Of a DNA stretch of 7,226 nucleotides, positions 5,879 through 7,226 are shown piece by piece (within the stretch, counting starts at the first letter, position 1; every line of letters starts with the position of its first letter). The notes beneath the pieces are model-generated. The model made no database searches. It was not told the DNA's origin and was given only the letters and a program-made list of their open reading frames with translations. The translations under genes were made by a program, and so were the position numbers. The DNA comes from Trichodesmium sp. MAG_R04 (GTDB lineage: Bacteria; Cyanobacteriota; Cyanobacteriia; Cyanobacteriales; Microcoleaceae), in the NCBI GenBank assembly GCA_023356515.1, contig JAKQYG010000211.1, positions 1-7,226 on the forward strand. The letters are read 5' to 3'.

Positions 5879-6073
5879 TTACATAGTAGGAACGAGCTGA
5901 ATTCGTCCTGCATCCATCTCCTCCATCAATAACTCTAATGCTTCATAATCTAGATCGGAAATATAGCCAAGTCTGGTCAACTCAGAGTTGATTTGATTTT
6001 CTATTTCAGGAGTTAATTGCTGAAAATAGAGAGCTTTAGATACAAGTTTCCGAATCAGACAGTTTGGTTCCAT
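5879..6073 (-). CDS. Conserved cyanobacterial small protein, function unknown
   Basis: This 64-residue protein has no signal peptide and no membrane segment. Its C-terminal two thirds are acidic and helical: LTPEIENQINSELTRLGY (20-37) and then DYEALELLMEEMDAGRIQL (42-60). This pattern, two helices ending in a Gly-Arg-Ile/Val-Gln-Leu-Val-Pro tail, is one I associate with short cyanobacterial hypothetical proteins; I know of no assigned function. The ATG at 6073 is the only ATG, GTG or TTG in frame before an upstream stop, although no Shine-Dalgarno is evident. The gene sits 42 bp upstream of the aminotransferase on the same strand and is likely the first gene of that transcript. Two cysteines or metal motifs are absent, so it is more likely a protein-interaction module than an enzyme; that is inference. 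Confidence 0.75.
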   Translation of the reverse strand: MEPNCLIRKLVSKALYFQQLTPEIENQINSELTRLGYISDLDYEALELLMEEMDAGRIQLVPTM

Positions 6074-6283
6074 GGCTAATCTAAATAAAAACTCTACATG
6101 TTTAAATTCTCTGATAAATATTTACCCTAATTGGTGATCCAATGCTATATGAGAAAGTGATATTCATCATTTATACCCTAAGGCCAAAATAAGTGAACTC
6201 CATAAATTATAGTTTAACACTATAAGTTTTTGGTGCTATCCTAAATATATGTCTAAACGATAAATACAACTTGAGTAGTAATA
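6074..6283. promoter_or_regulatory. Divergent intergenic region with two small inverted repeats
   Basis: These 210 bp separate the minus-strand small gene from the plus-strand radical SAM gene and must hold both promoters. Two palindromes are visible: ATTGG-TGAT-CCAAT at 6130-6143, and TTATAG-TTTAACA-CTATAA at about 6207-6225. They may be operator sites or chance. No -35/-10 pair stands out clearly; AT-rich hexamers near 6250-6266 could serve the radical SAM gene. Confidence 0.4.
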
Positions 6284-7226
6284 GTGGCAGTAGCAGTAGA
6301 GAATTTACTTACACCCAATATTCACAAACCTGCTCGTTACCTTGGTAATGAGTTTGGTGCTTTTCATAAATCTTGGGATAGTTCCCAAGTGCGCTGGGTA
6401 TTGAGTTATCCAGAAGTTTATGAAGTAGGAGCTTCTAATTTAGGACATATAATCCTTTACAATATCTTAAATTCTCAGCCACGGCAACTATGCGATCGCA
6501 CATATTTACCAGCTCCAGATTTAGCACAAAAATTGCGGGCCACAGACACTCCACTATTTGCTGTGGAATCAAAGCGATCGCTGATTGATTTTGATATTTT
6601 AGGCTTTAGTCTCAGCTATGAATTAGGAGCAACAAATATTCTAGAGATGCTAAGTTTGGCAGGTATTCCATTGACTTGGCAACAACGACTTAAACTAGGG
6701 AATAGAGATGAATACAGAGAAATAATTTCCTCTTTTCCTTTGATTTTTGCAGGGGGTCAAACAGCAACTTCAAACCCCGAACCTTATGCAGACTTTTTTG
6801 ACTTTATTGCTTTAGGGGATGGAGAAGAGTTACTTCCAGAAATTGGACTAATAGTTCAGGAGGGGAAAAAGAGTGGGTTAACCAAAGAAAAATTACTTTT
6901 AGATTTAGCTCAAGTTCCCGGTGTTTATGTCCCACAATTTTATAGTATGGCTGTAGATGGTTCAGTTTTTCCCATTCGTGATGATGTACCGAAAAAAATA
7001 TTACGTCGAGTCGCAACTCCTATGCCTGCTTATTCTATAGGTTTAGTTCCTTATGTGGAAACAGTCCATGACCGGCTAGTAATAGAAGTGCGGCGTGGAT
7101 GTACCAGAGGTTGTCGCTTTTGTCAACCAGGTATGTTAACTCGACCAGCACGAGATGTGGAACCAGAACAAGTAGTGGATACTATTGAAAAAGGTATAAG
7201 TGCAACTGGACATAATGAGTTTTCTT
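6284..7226 (+). CDS. B12-binding-type radical SAM protein (TIGR03960-like), C-terminus cut by window edge
   Basis: The first 314 codons of a radical SAM protein of the TIGR03960 type are present; complete members are several hundred residues longer and in some genomes are joined to a DUF2344-type domain. The 4Fe-4S cluster motif CxxxCxxC is clear at C273, C277 and C280 in RGCTRGCRFCQPG; it lets the enzyme cleave S-adenosylmethionine to a 5'-deoxyadenosyl radical. Upstream, about residues 30-200 form a B12-binding-like domain (YPEVYEVGASNLGH, LGFSLSYELGATN, PLIFAGGQTATSNPEPY, DFIALGDGEE). The usual DxHxxG cobalamin ligand motif is not seen, so cobalamin may not be bound in the base-off way. 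The true substrate is unknown. The start is GTG at 6284: an in-frame TGA lies at 6272-6274, no ATG is available near it, and the predicted N-terminus, VAVAVENLLTPNIHKPARYL, fits the family. No strong ribosome binding site precedes it. The frame is intact to the right edge. Confidence 0.93.
   Translation, partial: MAVAVENLLTPNIHKPARYLGNEFGAFHKSWDSSQVRWVLSYPEVYEVGASNLGHIILYNILNSQPRQLCDRTYLPAPDLAQKLRATDTPLFAVESKRSLIDFDILGFSLSYELGATNILEMLSLAGIPLTWQQRLKLGNRDEYREIISSFPLIFAGGQTATSNPEPYADFFDFIALGDGEELLPEIGLIVQEGKKSGLTKEKLLLDLAQVPGVYVPQFYSMAVDGSVFPIRDDVPKKILRRVATPMPAYSIGLVPYVETVHDRLVIEVRRGCTRGCRFCQPGMLTRPARDVEPEQVVDTIEKGISATGHNEFS
6492..6499. repeat. HIP1 octamer GCGATCGC
   Basis: Second copy of the cyanobacterial palindrome, inside the radical SAM gene. 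Confidence 0.9.
6574..6581. repeat. HIP1 octamer GCGATCGC
   Basis: Third copy, 82 bp from the second, also inside the radical SAM gene. Confidence 0.9.

Noticed and set aside
6804..7016. Minus-strand frame of 70 codons
   Set aside because: Antisense to the intact radical SAM gene.

Overview
The window reads as chromosomal DNA of an AT-rich, probably filamentous cyanobacterium. The evidence is three copies of the HIP1 octamer GCGATCGC (4992, 6492, 6574), a secreted-type subtilase with RTX calcium-binding repeats of a kind common in cyanobacteria, a short conserved cyanobacterial hypothetical protein, and intergenic DNA full of short fold-back repeats and insertion-sequence debris. I cannot name the species.

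Layout. Positions 1-1911, minus strand, hold an exopolysaccharide/capsule pair: the N-terminal 254 codons of GDP-mannose 4,6-dehydratase (gmd, cut by the left edge) and, upstream of it, a short WbaP/WcaJ-type sugar-phosphate transferase that would start glycan assembly on undecaprenyl phosphate. The gap between them carries a nested inverted repeat of about 96 bp. Positions 2153-3853, minus strand, encode a 566-residue S8 serine protease with all catalytic residues intact. Its RTX repeats lie at the N-terminus, and a motif normally found at the C-terminal end of the subtilase fold lies ahead of the catalytic domain.

Positions 3854-4657 (about 800 bp) have no intact recognisable gene. They hold two MITE-like fold-back elements of 91-94 bp with different terminal repeats, a decayed N-terminal piece of what looks like an IS630-type transposase, and two short open stretches that may be gene remnants. 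Positions 4658-6073, minus strand, hold a probable two-gene operon: a 64-residue conserved cyanobacterial protein of unknown function followed after 42 bp by an LL-diaminopimelate-aminotransferase-like PLP enzyme. A 210-bp divergent intergenic region separates this pair from a plus-strand radical SAM/B12-binding-type protein that begins with GTG at 6284 and runs off the right edge.

How the genes may work together: gmd (GDP-sugar supply) and the priming transferase fit one surface-polysaccharide pathway. The protease is probably extracellular or surface-associated and only loosely linked to it. The aminotransferase/small-protein pair and the radical SAM gene look like ordinary chromosomal genes with no visible link to the polysaccharide genes. 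I found no defence system, CRISPR array, tRNA or rRNA. The most unusual features are the permuted look of the protease and the cluster of small mobile-element relics beside it.
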